Below are positions 25,469-33,561 of a stretch of 34,253 bases of DNA, piece after piece. The stretch is from Pseudomonadota bacterium (lineage in GTDB: Bacteria; Myxococcota_A; Polyangia; Fen-1088). The stretch is taken from contig JADGRC010000164.1 in assembly GCA_017881245.1 (NCBI GenBank), positions 1 to 34,253 on the forward strand, written 5' to 3'. How positions within the stretch are numbered: the stretch's first letter is position 1; every line of letters starts with the position of its first letter. A program made the translations under genes and the position numbers. The notes under the pieces were generated by a model. It saw nothing but the letters and a program-made list of their open reading frames with translations. It made no database searches and had not been told where the DNA came from.

Positions 25469-28400
25469 TTACGACCCGGGCAGCACCGGGCGCGCGAGTC
25501 TCCGTTGGCCTTCGATGAATCTTTCCAGCGCGGCCACCGCCTTCGTGTAGTTGGCATTGGCGTAGTGGGATCTGCCGAGATAGTAGAAGACCTCGGGTCG
25601 GCGGGCGGCGAACGCCCTGTCCTCCGAAAGCGGTTTCAATTCCTCGACGGCATCGACGTACTGTTCGGCCTTGTAGTCCAAGAAACCCTCTAGCAGACTG
25701 AAATCCTGTCCGAGCCCGGTCCACAGCGACTCCGGCCATTTTTCCAGGATCTTATAGGCGGTGGCGTAGCGGTGAGCGTTGACGGCGGCCAGAACGTCCG
25801 GGTACTCCTCGACCGCGCGGCGTGCGTCCTCCGCCGTCAACTTCCCGGCCACCTTGGGCTCGGGAGACGTCAGGCCATCAACGGGAGCAAGCGCGATCTC
25901 GGGATCCCGATCGAGGCGGGTCGACACCAATCGCAAGAGCAGCCGGGCCTGCCTCGCCTCCGGCGAGTCCCCCGCGGCCTCGGCGCGGCGGGTCCACAGC
26001 TCCGCCTCGCGCGCCTTACCGTGCGCCAGCAGGCTGCGGCCAAGACCGCCGCAACGCGCGCTGCGGTCGGGGCCATCGTAGCCCGTCACGACTTCGGTAA
26101 GATGTCCATAGGGCCACAAGGGTCCGTAGACCTTGGCCAGGTACGGGTCGAACTTGGCGTATCCCAGGAGATCGCGCGGCGCTGAAAATTCGATGCGCGC
26201 GTTGTCGTCGGTATTGATGGGCGATGCCGTGGTGAACGATTCCAGTTCGTCCGGGGCGAGCAACAGATATGCGAAGACATCGTGCGGGGATTCCAGCTCC
26301 CCCCGCTTCGCTTCGGCGCGCGTTTGCGGATGAGCCAGCGCCCGCTCCACCGCGCCCAAGTCGAGCTTCAGGGGTTCCTGACTGGCGATCAGGATGGTAT
26401 CGGACGACAGATCCTCCGCGGAGAACACGTACACATAGCGGAATTCGTCGCGAACGGTCCGGTAGATGGTCTTGATGTTCCAGGGGGCGAGCTCATAGAG
26501 CTGTGCCCATTGGCAGAAGATGCCGCCGGGCGCCAAGCGGCGTTTGATGTCGCGAAAATACTCGCGCGTGAACAGGTTGGACACGCCCGTCAGCCATGGA
26601 TTCGACGGCTGGCTGACGATCACGTCGAACTTGTCCGTCCGCTGCGTCAAGAAGTTGCGGCCATCTCCCGCGTGGACGGTCACGCGCGGATTCTCCTGCG
26701 GACGGTGGTTGACGTCGTCGAATAGGTGAGACGCGCGATAAAGGATCGCCGGCTCCAGTTCCACGAGCTCGAGCGAGGCGATGGGATACTGCGTGATCGC
26801 GCCCGCGGTCACGCCCGATCCGTACCCGATCAATGCGACCTTCGGCGGATGGTCGCCGGGGTAGAGCAACAGGGGCAACAGCCCAACCGTGATCTGCGTG
26901 GGCATGTCGCCTTCGTTCGAGGCGTCGACCTTGCCGTTGTTCTTCAAGGACAGCGTCTTGCCCCATCGGTCGACGGAAACAGTCGTCGCTATGCCGTCCT
27001 CGTAGAAGGCCAGACTTGGGAATTTCCATTCTTTCTTGTGGATCCGGCGGTAGATGTAGTCGCGCGCGATCGACACGCGAAAAAATCCCGACGAAAACAG
27101 CGTCAGATTCCAACCCGGCAAGAAAAGACCCGTGCCCGCCAGAGCCGCCGCGAGGCCGATCCCCAGTAGGCGCCGGCGTCGTGGCAACTGCGGCGCGACA
27201 GCGAACAGGACCGCCGCCAGTCCCAGCCCAATCGCGGTCACCAGATAGATTCCGCGTTGTAGGCCGAGGCCCGGCAGGATCACGAATCCCGACAGGAATG
27301 ATCCGATGATTGCCCCGACGGTGTTGAGCGCATAAGCATTCCCGATATCCTTGCCCACGCTCTCGAGCCGGGCGCTGGCAATGCGCGCGGTCAACGGGAA
27401 CACGCTGCCCATCAAGATGGTGGTGGGCAATATCGTGATGCAGACCAGGGCGAACTGGCAGATCAGAACGGCGTCGACGCCAAAGCTCGCGGATTCGAGC
27501 AGCCAGGTGAACACCAGCGGCAAGTGATCGGTGACCAGATACGACAGGCCGATGGTCACCGCGATGGCGATGTGCAGTGCTCCGAGCCAGCGCACAGGAT
27601 GGCGGGTCCTGCCCGTCAGGCGCCCTCCGAGCGCCGATCCCGAACCGAGTCCGATCAGGAAGGCGAGCAGGATGAGCGTGAACGAGTAGATCGATGAACC
27701 GATGAGCACCGCAAGCGCGCGCGTCCACAGCACCTGCAACGTCATGGCGGTCGCTCCGGAGACGGCGAAGGCCGCCAGGGCCACGCGACGGGCAACCGGC
27801 GTGACGACCACTTCGGGCGGCAGAGCTTCCTCCGCGTTCGCGTCGCCGCTGGCGGCGGCTGTTTCGAGCAATTGGTCCATCGCGTCTTGACCTACCGGGC
27901 GCGTGTCCGCGAAGCGCGGCGAGCGGCGCGCAATCAAAATGGCGGCCGCCAGCGTCAGATTGAACGACGCCGCCGTCACGTTGGTCCAAGCCACGCCCCA
28001 GCTGGGGAGAAACACGAAGCCGGCGAAGAAGGCACCCGCGACCGCTCCAAACAGGTTCACCGAGTACAGCGTGCCGATGCGGAGGCCGACCCGCCGCAGC
28101 TCCCAGGGATGCCGCACGAAGTGTCGCGCTAGAATTGGCAGCGTCGCTCCCATGAGGGTGGTGGGCAAGATCAGCAGGGCTGCTGAGGCCATGAAACGGA
28201 AGAGCGACAGCAGCGCGTAGTGATCGCCGAAAGTCGTCCACAACCAGCGGTTCAGGCCGGGATAAAACGAGATGGCCACCGGGACGAGCAGCGCGTAGAC
28301 GCCGATGGCGGCTTCGACGAGCGCGTAAGTGCGCGCCGGCGTCTTCAGGCGATCCGCGACGCGGCCGGCCAAGTATGACCCGAGTCCCAGGCCTCCCATG

Positions 28401-28534
28401 AACGCCGTCAGAACCGTGGACACGGCCAGGGTCGTCGACCCGAACACGAGAGTCAGCATCCGGGTCCACAACATCTCGAGAACGAGCCCCGAGGCGCCGG
28501 ACAGGAAAAAACACGCCAAGATGACGGGCCGCAT
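25469..28534 (-). CDS. Fused MFS-like/spermidine-synthase-like membrane protein with TPR-like tail
   Basis: 1021 residues. The membrane part (about 1-475) is an internal duplication: SGLVLEMLWTRML (14-26) and GATAMTLQVLWTRAL (260-274) begin two similar sets of about six helices. A linker with Ala/Asp/Glu (about 215-245) joins them. Next is a spermidine-synthase-like methyltransferase fold (about 505-760) with KVDASNEGDMPTQ (535-547), the nucleotide-binding VALIGYGSGVTAGA (566-579), ELVELEPA and GDGRNFL (623-629). The catalytic D-x-x-D-P of real spermidine synthases is replaced by SQPSNPW (641-647), so polyamine synthesis is doubtful. The C-terminus (about 830-1010) is helical with TPR-like character (VFYYLGRSHYANANYTKAV). 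Such fusions are frequent in G+C-rich bacteria but their role is unknown. Start ATG. Confidence 0.88.
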   Translation of the reverse strand: MRPVILACFFLSGASGLVLEMLWTRMLTLVFGSTTLAVSTVLTAFMGGLGLGSYLAGRVADRLKTPARTYALVEAAIGVYALLVPVAISFYPGLNRWLWTTFGDHYALLSLFRFMASAALLILPTTLMGATLPILARHFVRHPWELRRVGLRIGTLYSVNLFGAVAGAFFAGFVFLPSWGVAWTNVTAASFNLTLAAAILIARRSPRFADTRPVGQDAMDQLLETAAASGDANAEEALPPEVVVTPVARRVALAAFAVSGATAMTLQVLWTRALAVLIGSSIYSFTLILLAFLIGLGSGSALGGRLTGRTRHPVRWLGALHIAIAVTIGLSYLVTDHLPLVFTWLLESASFGVDAVLICQFALVCITILPTTILMGSVFPLTARIASARLESVGKDIGNAYALNTVGAIIGSFLSGFVILPGLGLQRGIYLVTAIGLGLAAVLFAVAPQLPRRRRLLGIGLAAALAGTGLFLPGWNLTLFSSGFFRVSIARDYIYRRIHKKEWKFPSLAFYEDGIATTVSVDRWGKTLSLKNNGKVDASNEGDMPTQITVGLLPLLLYPGDHPPKVALIGYGSGVTAGAITQYPIASLELVELEPAILYRASHLFDDVNHRPQENPRVTVHAGDGRNFLTQRTDKFDVIVSQPSNPWLTGVSNLFTREYFRDIKRRLAPGGIFCQWAQLYELAPWNIKTIYRTVRDEFRYVYVFSAEDLSSDTILIASQEPLKLDLGAVERALAHPQTRAEAKRGELESPHDVFAYLLLAPDELESFTTASPINTDDNARIEFSAPRDLLGYAKFDPYLAKVYGPLWPYGHLTEVVTGYDGPDRSARCGGLGRSLLAHGKAREAELWTRRAEAAGDSPEARQARLLLRLVSTRLDRDPEIALAPVDGLTSPEPKVAGKLTAEDARRAVEEYPDVLAAVNAHRYATAYKILEKWPESLWTGLGQDFSLLEGFLDYKAEQYVDAVEELKPLSEDRAFAARRPEVFYYLGRSHYANANYTKAVAALERFIEGQRRLARPVLPGS

Positions 28535-28553
28535 GCGGCCGGGGAATGTACCA

Positions 28554-28590
28554 TTGCCCGCCTCCCGCCCACTGCCGCCATAACGGGCAA
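28554..28590. promoter_or_regulatory. Inverted repeat in the divergent promoter region of the ECF operon
   Basis: TTGCCCG (28554-28560) and CGGGCAA (28584-28590) are separated by 23 bp in the 70-bp gap between the MFS/SpeE-like gene and the sigma-factor gene. It could be an operator or a hairpin in the 5' leader of the sigma gene. No ECF-type GGAAC/CGTC promoter was found here. Confidence 0.4.
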
Positions 28591-28604
28591 CCCGTGGTCA
28601 GTCC

Positions 28605-29291
28605 ATGCCAGTCAAAGATCCGGAACCCAACATGTACGCCGCCGCCGACCGGGACGCGGGCATTGGCCCGTTGACGCTGACGCGCGACGAGCGGGCCATC
28701 GACGAGTCGGCGCTCGTTGACGCGGTCCGACGGGGAGCGCCAGGTAGCCGGGAGGCGCTGTATCACCGCTACAAGAGACGCGTGTTCGCGCTGGCCGCGC
28801 GGATTGCCGGCCCCTCCGAGGCCGAGGAGGTTTCCCAGGAGGCCTTCATTCGCATCTTTCGCGGCCTCGCCCGTTTTCGCGGGGATTCGGCCCTCGGCAC
28901 CTGGATCTACCGGCTGGCGGTCAACGCCGCGTTGTCGCACCGATCGCGCAGGCCACCCCCGAGCGAAGTGCTGGAGGGACGGGCGGTGGAAGCAGCGCCC
29001 CCCTTGTTCTCGCCCGACGGGGGACCGGGCGCCCGGGACGCCGTTTTGCGCATGCGCCTCGAACGGGGACTCGCCAAACTGCCCGTCGGATACCGGACCG
29101 TCGTCGTCCTGCACGATGTGGAGGGTCTGGAGCACGAAGAGATCGCCGCCGTCTTGGGTTGCCACGTGGGCACATCCAAATCGCAGTTGCACAAGGCGCG
29201 GGCGAAGCTGCGCGAGATACTGGCGCTGGAAGGCATCACCGCCGCGCATCTTTGGGATAGCGGGACCGGGTCCGGGCAGGGGGGACGATGA
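28605..29291 (+). CDS. ECF-type RNA polymerase sigma factor
   Basis: 228 residues. Directs RNA polymerase to a specific set of promoters. Region 2 (about 46-112) has ALYHRYKRRVFALAARI, then SEAEEVSQEAFIRIFRGL and TWIYRLAVNAALSHRSRR. Region 4 (about 150-205) has LPVGYRTVVVLHDVEGLEHEEIAAVLG with the helix-turn-helix HVGTSKSQLHKARAKLRE. An N-terminal extension of about 35 residues and a Pro/Gly linker between regions 2 and 4 are present. An in-frame ATG nine codons in is an alternative start. The stop overlaps the ATG of the anti-sigma gene (ATGA). The operon order sigma, anti-sigma, target-like protein suggests an envelope-stress circuit. Confidence 0.92.
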   Translation: MPVKDPEPNMYAAADRDAGIGPLTLTRDERAIDESALVDAVRRGAPGSREALYHRYKRRVFALAARIAGPSEAEEVSQEAFIRIFRGLARFRGDSALGTWIYRLAVNAALSHRSRRPPPSEVLEGRAVEAAPPLFSPDGGPGARDAVLRMRLERGLAKLPVGYRTVVVLHDVEGLEHEEIAAVLGCHVGTSKSQLHKARAKLREILALEGITAAHLWDSGTGSGQGGR

Positions 29292-30013
29292 GCGCGCCGG
29301 GGACCCGTCATGTGGATCCCGAGCGGCTATCCGCCTGGATATCGGGTGATGTGTCCGAGCGCGACACCGCCGTCGTGCGCGCGCACGTCGAGTCGTGCGC
29401 GCACTGTATGAAGATCGCGGGCGAATTGCGGACGCAGGTCCTTGCCACGCGCGGCCTCGACAGGCCGGAGCCGCCCCCGACGCTCTGGTCCGCGATCGAG
29501 GGCGCGTTGGATGGGCCGGCCCGGCGGCCATGGTCGTGGCGAGCCACTCTCATCGGAGCGTTGGCGGGGGCGGCGGCGGTGGTCGTGCTGACGGGGGGAC
29601 TCGGGCGTCTGCGCGATGCCTGGACGGGTAGTACGCCGGCCGCGGGGGAAGGACAACGGCACGGTCAGGGACCCGGACCCGGACAGATGCTGGCGCGGGA
29701 CGCCGATCCCTTGCTGGCCGAAGCGGAACGCGAGCTGGAACGCGCGGCGGTTTCGTATGAACAGGCGGTCAATCGTCTGCGCAAGATTCTAGACTACGAG
29801 AAGACGTTGTGGGATCCGGAGACGCGTGCGCGCGTCGACGATCGTCTCGCCAGACTTGACGAGGCGGTGGACCATTCGCGCGCGGTGGCCCGGCGGGATC
29901 CGGGGGACAGCGCGGGTGCCGACATGTTGTTTTCGGCGTATCGGCGACAGATCGACTTCCTGGCCGAAGCGGTTCATCGCGGCTCTCCCGCGACCGCGGA
30001 GGGCTTTCGGTGA
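29288..30013 (+). CDS. Zinc-finger (ZAS-type) membrane anti-sigma factor
   Basis: 241 residues. The N-terminal cytoplasmic domain has the zinc motif HVESCAHC (H33, C37, C40), preceded by ERLSAWISGDVS as in HC2-type anti-sigma proteins. One membrane helix follows (about 87-104). The extracytoplasmic part (about 110-241) is long and helical, with LLAEAERELERAAVSYEQAVNRLRKIL (about 140-167) likely forming a coiled coil. It is expected to bind the sigma factor encoded just upstream, with which it overlaps by ATGA, and to release it on a signal sensed outside. Its stop overlaps the GTG of the next gene. Confidence 0.88.
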   Translation: MSAPGTRHVDPERLSAWISGDVSERDTAVVRAHVESCAHCMKIAGELRTQVLATRGLDRPEPPPTLWSAIEGALDGPARRPWSWRATLIGALAGAAAVVVLTGGLGRLRDAWTGSTPAAGEGQRHGQGPGPGQMLARDADPLLAEAERELERAAVSYEQAVNRLRKILDYEKTLWDPETRARVDDRLARLDEAVDHSRAVARRDPGDSAGADMLFSAYRRQIDFLAEAVHRGSPATAEGFR

Positions 30014-31119
30014 CTCGCGGCGGGTTGTGCGCGCGTTTCGCTTCCCTGACGATCGGGCTGCTGGCACTGGTCGGCGTGCCGGGGTTCGTCCACGCCGCGA
30101 CCGACGGCGGCGTATTCACGGCGGACGCAGCGATCGCACCCTCCCGGCGCCCCCTGGATTCACGCGAGGTGATCGTCCCTGTTCCAGGCGCCGAACGGTT
30201 GCGCATCGAGAATCCACTTGGCAACGTGATCATCAAGGCCTGGAACCGGACAGACGCGATACACATCATTGCCGAGAAGAGCTCGGCTTCGCCCGAGGCG
30301 TTGGCCCGCCTGCGCGTCCACTTCACGGCATGGGCGGGCGGCGAGGTGTCGGTGGAGACCCGAGTGGACATGGGCGGACGAGAGCAGGCGCTGCCGCTCA
30401 TCGCGAGCCGCGTGGATCTGGTCGTAGAGGTGCCGGCGGCCCTGCAGATCGAAGCCAAGACGTTCGCCGGCGACTTGTCGGCCTCCGGGCTCAGGGCGGG
30501 GGCGCGTCTGGAGACGACGGGGGGGCGCATCGGCGTGTCGGACGTGCATGGCCGCGTGGTGACCCGGCAGTTGCGCGGCGGCCAGACCGTATTGGCGGTC
30601 GATGGCGACGTGGATTTGGATGGCGTCGAGGGACTGCTCCGTCTCGAAGGCATTGCCGGCGCTCGGGTCGATGCGCGCGTCGTTGACGGCGACATCCAAG
30701 CCGCCGATATCCGGTCGCACGAGGTTCGCCTGTCGGCGACCACGGGCGAGGTGGTGCTGCTCGGCCTATTGCAACCGAGTGCGCACTACGATTTGCGCAG
30801 TTACAGCGGAGAGGTCCGGTTGGCGGTCGTCTCGATGCCGTCGGGAGCTGTGGGATCCGGTTTCGAATTGCACGTGCGCTCCCCGAAGCCGATTGCCTCC
30901 ACGATTCCGCTGCGTACGCTGTGGCGGCAGGGTGATCGATCGCGCGCCATAGCGACGCCGGCTGGCGCTCGCCTGGCCTCCAGTGCCACCGCGGAGCGGC
31001 CCGTGGTCGAGCTGAGTTCGGTTCTGGGCCGAGTGGTGCTGACCGCCGCGCAAGCCTTCGATGGTGTGAGGCTTGGCGCGAACGCCGCCCGCGTCGGTGA
31101 GTCCATGCCCCGTTTTTGA
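30010..31119 (+). CDS. DUF4097-type secreted beta-helix protein
   Basis: 369 residues. A signal peptide (about 1-30, ending VHAA) is followed by a repetitive beta-strand region from about residue 58. Residues LRIENPLGNVIIKAWNRTD (64-82) and later repeats (LQIEAKTFAGDLSASGL, ARLETTGGRIGVSDVHG, VDARVVDGDIQAADIRS, VRLSATTGEVVLLGL) are typical of DUF4097 putative adhesin-like right-handed beta-helices. Activity unknown. The GTG forms a GTGA overlap with the anti-sigma stop, so the three genes are translated together. Within such operons DUF4097 proteins are often cotranscribed with anti-sigma factors and may help sense envelope state; that is inference. Confidence 0.8.
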   Translation: MTRGGLCARFASLTIGLLALVGVPGFVHAATDGGVFTADAAIAPSRRPLDSREVIVPVPGAERLRIENPLGNVIIKAWNRTDAIHIIAEKSSASPEALARLRVHFTAWAGGEVSVETRVDMGGREQALPLIASRVDLVVEVPAALQIEAKTFAGDLSASGLRAGARLETTGGRIGVSDVHGRVVTRQLRGGQTVLAVDGDVDLDGVEGLLRLEGIAGARVDARVVDGDIQAADIRSHEVRLSATTGEVVLLGLLQPSAHYDLRSYSGEVRLAVVSMPSGAVGSGFELHVRSPKPIASTIPLRTLWRQGDRSRAIATPAGARLASSATAERPVVELSSVLGRVVLTAAQAFDGVRLGANAARVGESMPRF

Positions 31120-31177
31120 CCGCGCCTCGGGTCGACGATGTCGGCGACCAAATGAAGGCGAGGCAACGGGATGGCAG

Positions 31178-31201
31178 GCAACAGGGCAACAGGGCAACAG
31201 G
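31178..31201 (+). repeat. Three tandem copies of GCAACAGG
   Basis: An 8-bp unit occurs three times without gaps in the 141-bp region between the DUF4097 gene and the phosphoesterase gene. No other clear signal is seen in that region. Confidence 0.6.
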
Positions 31202-31260
31202 GAGCGTCCGGCCGGGACTTCGCGCGATTTCGATGCTAGGTTCAACGGTCGGTAACCGCG

Positions 31261-31995
31261 ATGCGCCTAGGAATTGTTTCGGACATTCACGCGAACATTG
31301 AGGCGCTCGAGGCCTGCTTCAAGGCGATGGACGCCGCCGGGGTGGAACGGACGGTTTGTTTGGGGGACGTGGTCGGCTACGGCGCCAGTCCGAACGAAAC
31401 GTGTGCGTTGATTCGGTCGCGCGTGGCACACACGATCCTCGGCAACCACGACGCGGCCGTCGCCGGCCGCATGGACTATTCCTACTACTATCACGCGGCC
31501 CGACATGCGCTCGATCTACACGCAAAGGAACTGCAGTCCGACCACATGGATTGGTTGAAAGCGCTGCCCTACGAGGTTCGGGAAGGCGACGTCCATTTCT
31601 GCCACGGCTCGCCCTTGAATATCGAGGAATTCGATTACATTTTCGCGAGGGATCAGGCGGCGCAGTGTATGTCGATCTGGCCGAAGATGGCGCACTTGAC
31701 TCTGATTGGACATTCCCATCTGTGCAAGGCTTTCGCGTTGTCCGAGACGGGGGCCACGCACGATGTGGTCGCGCAGAAGTTCGAACTGCGCCCGGGTTGG
31801 AAATACATCGTCAGTGTCGGCTCGGTGGGGCAGCCGCGCGACTATGATCCGCGAGCCAGCTATGTTCTTTACGACACCGACACCAAGGTCTTCGAATTCA
31901 AGCGCGTGGAGTACGACGTGAAGGCTTCCGCTGACAAGATCTTCGCGTCGGACTTGGAGCCCAATTTCGGGCACCGGCTTTTCATCGGGGTTTGA
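31261..31995 (+). CDS. Calcineurin-like metallophosphoesterase (YfcE/MJ0936-like)
   Basis: 244 residues, cytosolic. A di-metal phosphoesterase. All family motifs are present: SDIHANIEAL (D8, H10), GDVVGYGASPNE (D36), GNHD (61-64, N62), HFCHGSP (H115) and GHSH (150-153, H151, H153). The VGYG and HGSP features are typical of the YfcE/MJ0936 branch, whose members cleave phosphodiesters or phosphomonoesters; the true substrate is unknown. The ATG is clear, but only a weak GGTAA precedes it. Its stop touches a possible TTG start of the next gene, so they may be coupled. Confidence 0.92.
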   Translation: MRLGIVSDIHANIEALEACFKAMDAAGVERTVCLGDVVGYGASPNETCALIRSRVAHTILGNHDAAVAGRMDYSYYYHAARHALDLHAKELQSDHMDWLKALPYEVREGDVHFCHGSPLNIEEFDYIFARDQAAQCMSIWPKMAHLTLIGHSHLCKAFALSETGATHDVVAQKFELRPGWKYIVSVGSVGQPRDYDPRASYVLYDTDTKVFEFKRVEYDVKASADKIFASDLEPNFGHRLFIGV

Positions 31996-32006
31996 TCGGG
32001 GAATCG

Positions 32007-33503
32007 GTGTTTCGCCTCCTGGCGTCCTTGGTCGGGATCGGGGTGGTCGGCGGCACGTCTACGGCCCCCGCCACCCAATCCACTTCGACCTGCGTCCAAG
32101 ATGACGCCGTCGCAACACCCCCCGGATGGCAGGGCTGGGATCGATCGGCCGTGATCGCCTGGCAGGCGGTGGAACAGGCGGGCGGGGTCGTGCCCGAAAT
32201 CGAGGAAGATCGGACCCAGGCGCCCCCCGGTTGGTGGCGTTACCCCAGTCCCCTGCGTTCGGAGGGTCTGCTCGACGCCGAAGCAAAGAACGTCACGCTT
32301 GGTCTTTACAGCGCGGTGCCGGGGTCCGAGATTGCCAAGGGCGATATTCTGGTGCGCACGCGCGGCGCTGGCGTTTGCGGGAAGATGGCCGTGGTCGGGG
32401 GACAGGTGGACGAGCAGTGGGTGACGATCGAGGTGGGTCCCGACGGCCGGGGGCCGTCGACCCGTCCAGCCAGTCCTTTGTTCTTTCTTCCGGACGGTCG
32501 GACGCTGCATCCCCAAGTGCGGGCATTTCGAATTCGCGTGAAGAAGGACGACACGATTGCGCACATCCGGGAGCTCGGCCGCGATCTGGATCACCTGGAG
32601 CGAACGGTCGGGCACAGCCCGCCGTTGTTGGCGGCGGGCGACGAGGCCAAGGAAGTGGTCAGCGCAAGGGTCCACGATCTGGTCGATGAGGCTTGGTCGC
32701 TGGTCGCGGACGAATCCTTCGATCTTGACCGGCGTGAGTTGGCGGGTCGCGCGCTGGCGCTGGGTGCTCATCTGGAATGGCCGGCGGCCGAGATCGCGGC
32801 CAGCGCGGTGTTGGATGACGTGTTGAAGAAGGCGCCGAACCGCGCAACCGCTGTGTCGGCGCGCGCGGCATTGGAGCGCCTTCGCGCCGAGCGATCCCGA
32901 GCGGATGATTCGTCCGGCTCAACGATTCGGTATTTTGCGATGGCCGATGAAATCGGCGTCGAAAGTCAGGATCTGGGCTTTCGGATTCGGTGGCCGCTCA
33001 CCTGGCGCCTGGTCGGGGTATCCGCGAGCTCGGAGTCGGGGTTGCTCGGGAATCTGGTAACGGGCCGGGTGTTATTGCCGGATGGACACGCCGATCGCGC
33101 CGCGGCGGTTGTGCTGGCCCAGCGACCAGGCGGGCCGGCGGCGCGCGCGGCGCTGGCGCGTGACGGCGCCCGCAAAATGTTTCCAGCGGCGAAGATGAAA
33201 TCATTGCCCGCCGTCGTTCCCGGCAGCCACCACGTTCAGTTCAGTGAGCGCCACGAGGGCGCCGCCCGGGTGGGTGAAATCACCACAATCGATCGAGGTG
33301 GCGTCGTGACGTTCTTGGTTTTGAACGCGCCGGCCGACGTGTATCCGAAGCTGCGCGACGAATACGCCGCGTTCGTGCGCAGCTACTCGGCGGTGGCGTC
33401 GGTTACGGCAGGCGCTTCCGAATCGCGCGCGGCGGTCGGTACGCCCCGGACAACGCCGGGCCCGGCGGATGGGGCAGGGGGCGGGACATCTCGGACCCCG
33501 TAG
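32007..33503 (+). CDS. Uncharacterised secreted protein
   Basis: 498 residues. The N-terminus MFRLLASLVGIGVVGG reads as a signal peptide. I chose this GTG because it begins there and has GGGGAA just upstream; a TTG at 31992 that overlaps the phosphoesterase stop (TTGA) is the alternative. I do not recognise the family. The N-terminal third is rich in Pro/Trp (GWQGW, PPGWWRYPSP) with a motif VRTRGAGVCGKMAVVGG. The middle (about 190-300) is helical. The last part (about 310-460) has beta strands with FRIRWPLTWRLVGVS, FSERHEGAARVGEI and VVTFLVLNAPADVYPKL, a layout seen in proteins that judge damaged or small beta domains, but no assignment is made. The tail is Pro/Thr/Gly-rich. Confidence 0.7.
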   Translation: MFRLLASLVGIGVVGGTSTAPATQSTSTCVQDDAVATPPGWQGWDRSAVIAWQAVEQAGGVVPEIEEDRTQAPPGWWRYPSPLRSEGLLDAEAKNVTLGLYSAVPGSEIAKGDILVRTRGAGVCGKMAVVGGQVDEQWVTIEVGPDGRGPSTRPASPLFFLPDGRTLHPQVRAFRIRVKKDDTIAHIRELGRDLDHLERTVGHSPPLLAAGDEAKEVVSARVHDLVDEAWSLVADESFDLDRRELAGRALALGAHLEWPAAEIAASAVLDDVLKKAPNRATAVSARAALERLRAERSRADDSSGSTIRYFAMADEIGVESQDLGFRIRWPLTWRLVGVSASSESGLLGNLVTGRVLLPDGHADRAAAVVLAQRPGGPAARAALARDGARKMFPAAKMKSLPAVVPGSHHVQFSERHEGAARVGEITTIDRGGVVTFLVLNAPADVYPKLRDEYAAFVRSYSAVASVTAGASESRAAVGTPRTTPGPADGAGGGTSRTP

Positions 33504-33561
33504 CCTGTTGGAACGCCCCATGGTCGGAACGACCGAAATGTGAGCATTGGAGAATCTCGAC

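Noticed and set aside
25469-28534. Annotation as true spermidine synthase
   Set aside because: The catalytic DxxDP is replaced by SQPSNP.
26493-29531. Open frame of about 1000 codons on the minus strand
   Set aside because: It overlaps the MFS/SpeE-like gene, the sigma-factor gene and part of the anti-sigma gene in another frame and has Arg/Pro/His-rich composition typical of shadow frames in G+C-rich DNA.
31073-31255. Short open frame across the end of the DUF4097 gene and the following gap
   Set aside because: Contains the GCAACAGG repeats, has no ribosome site, and its composition is not protein-like.
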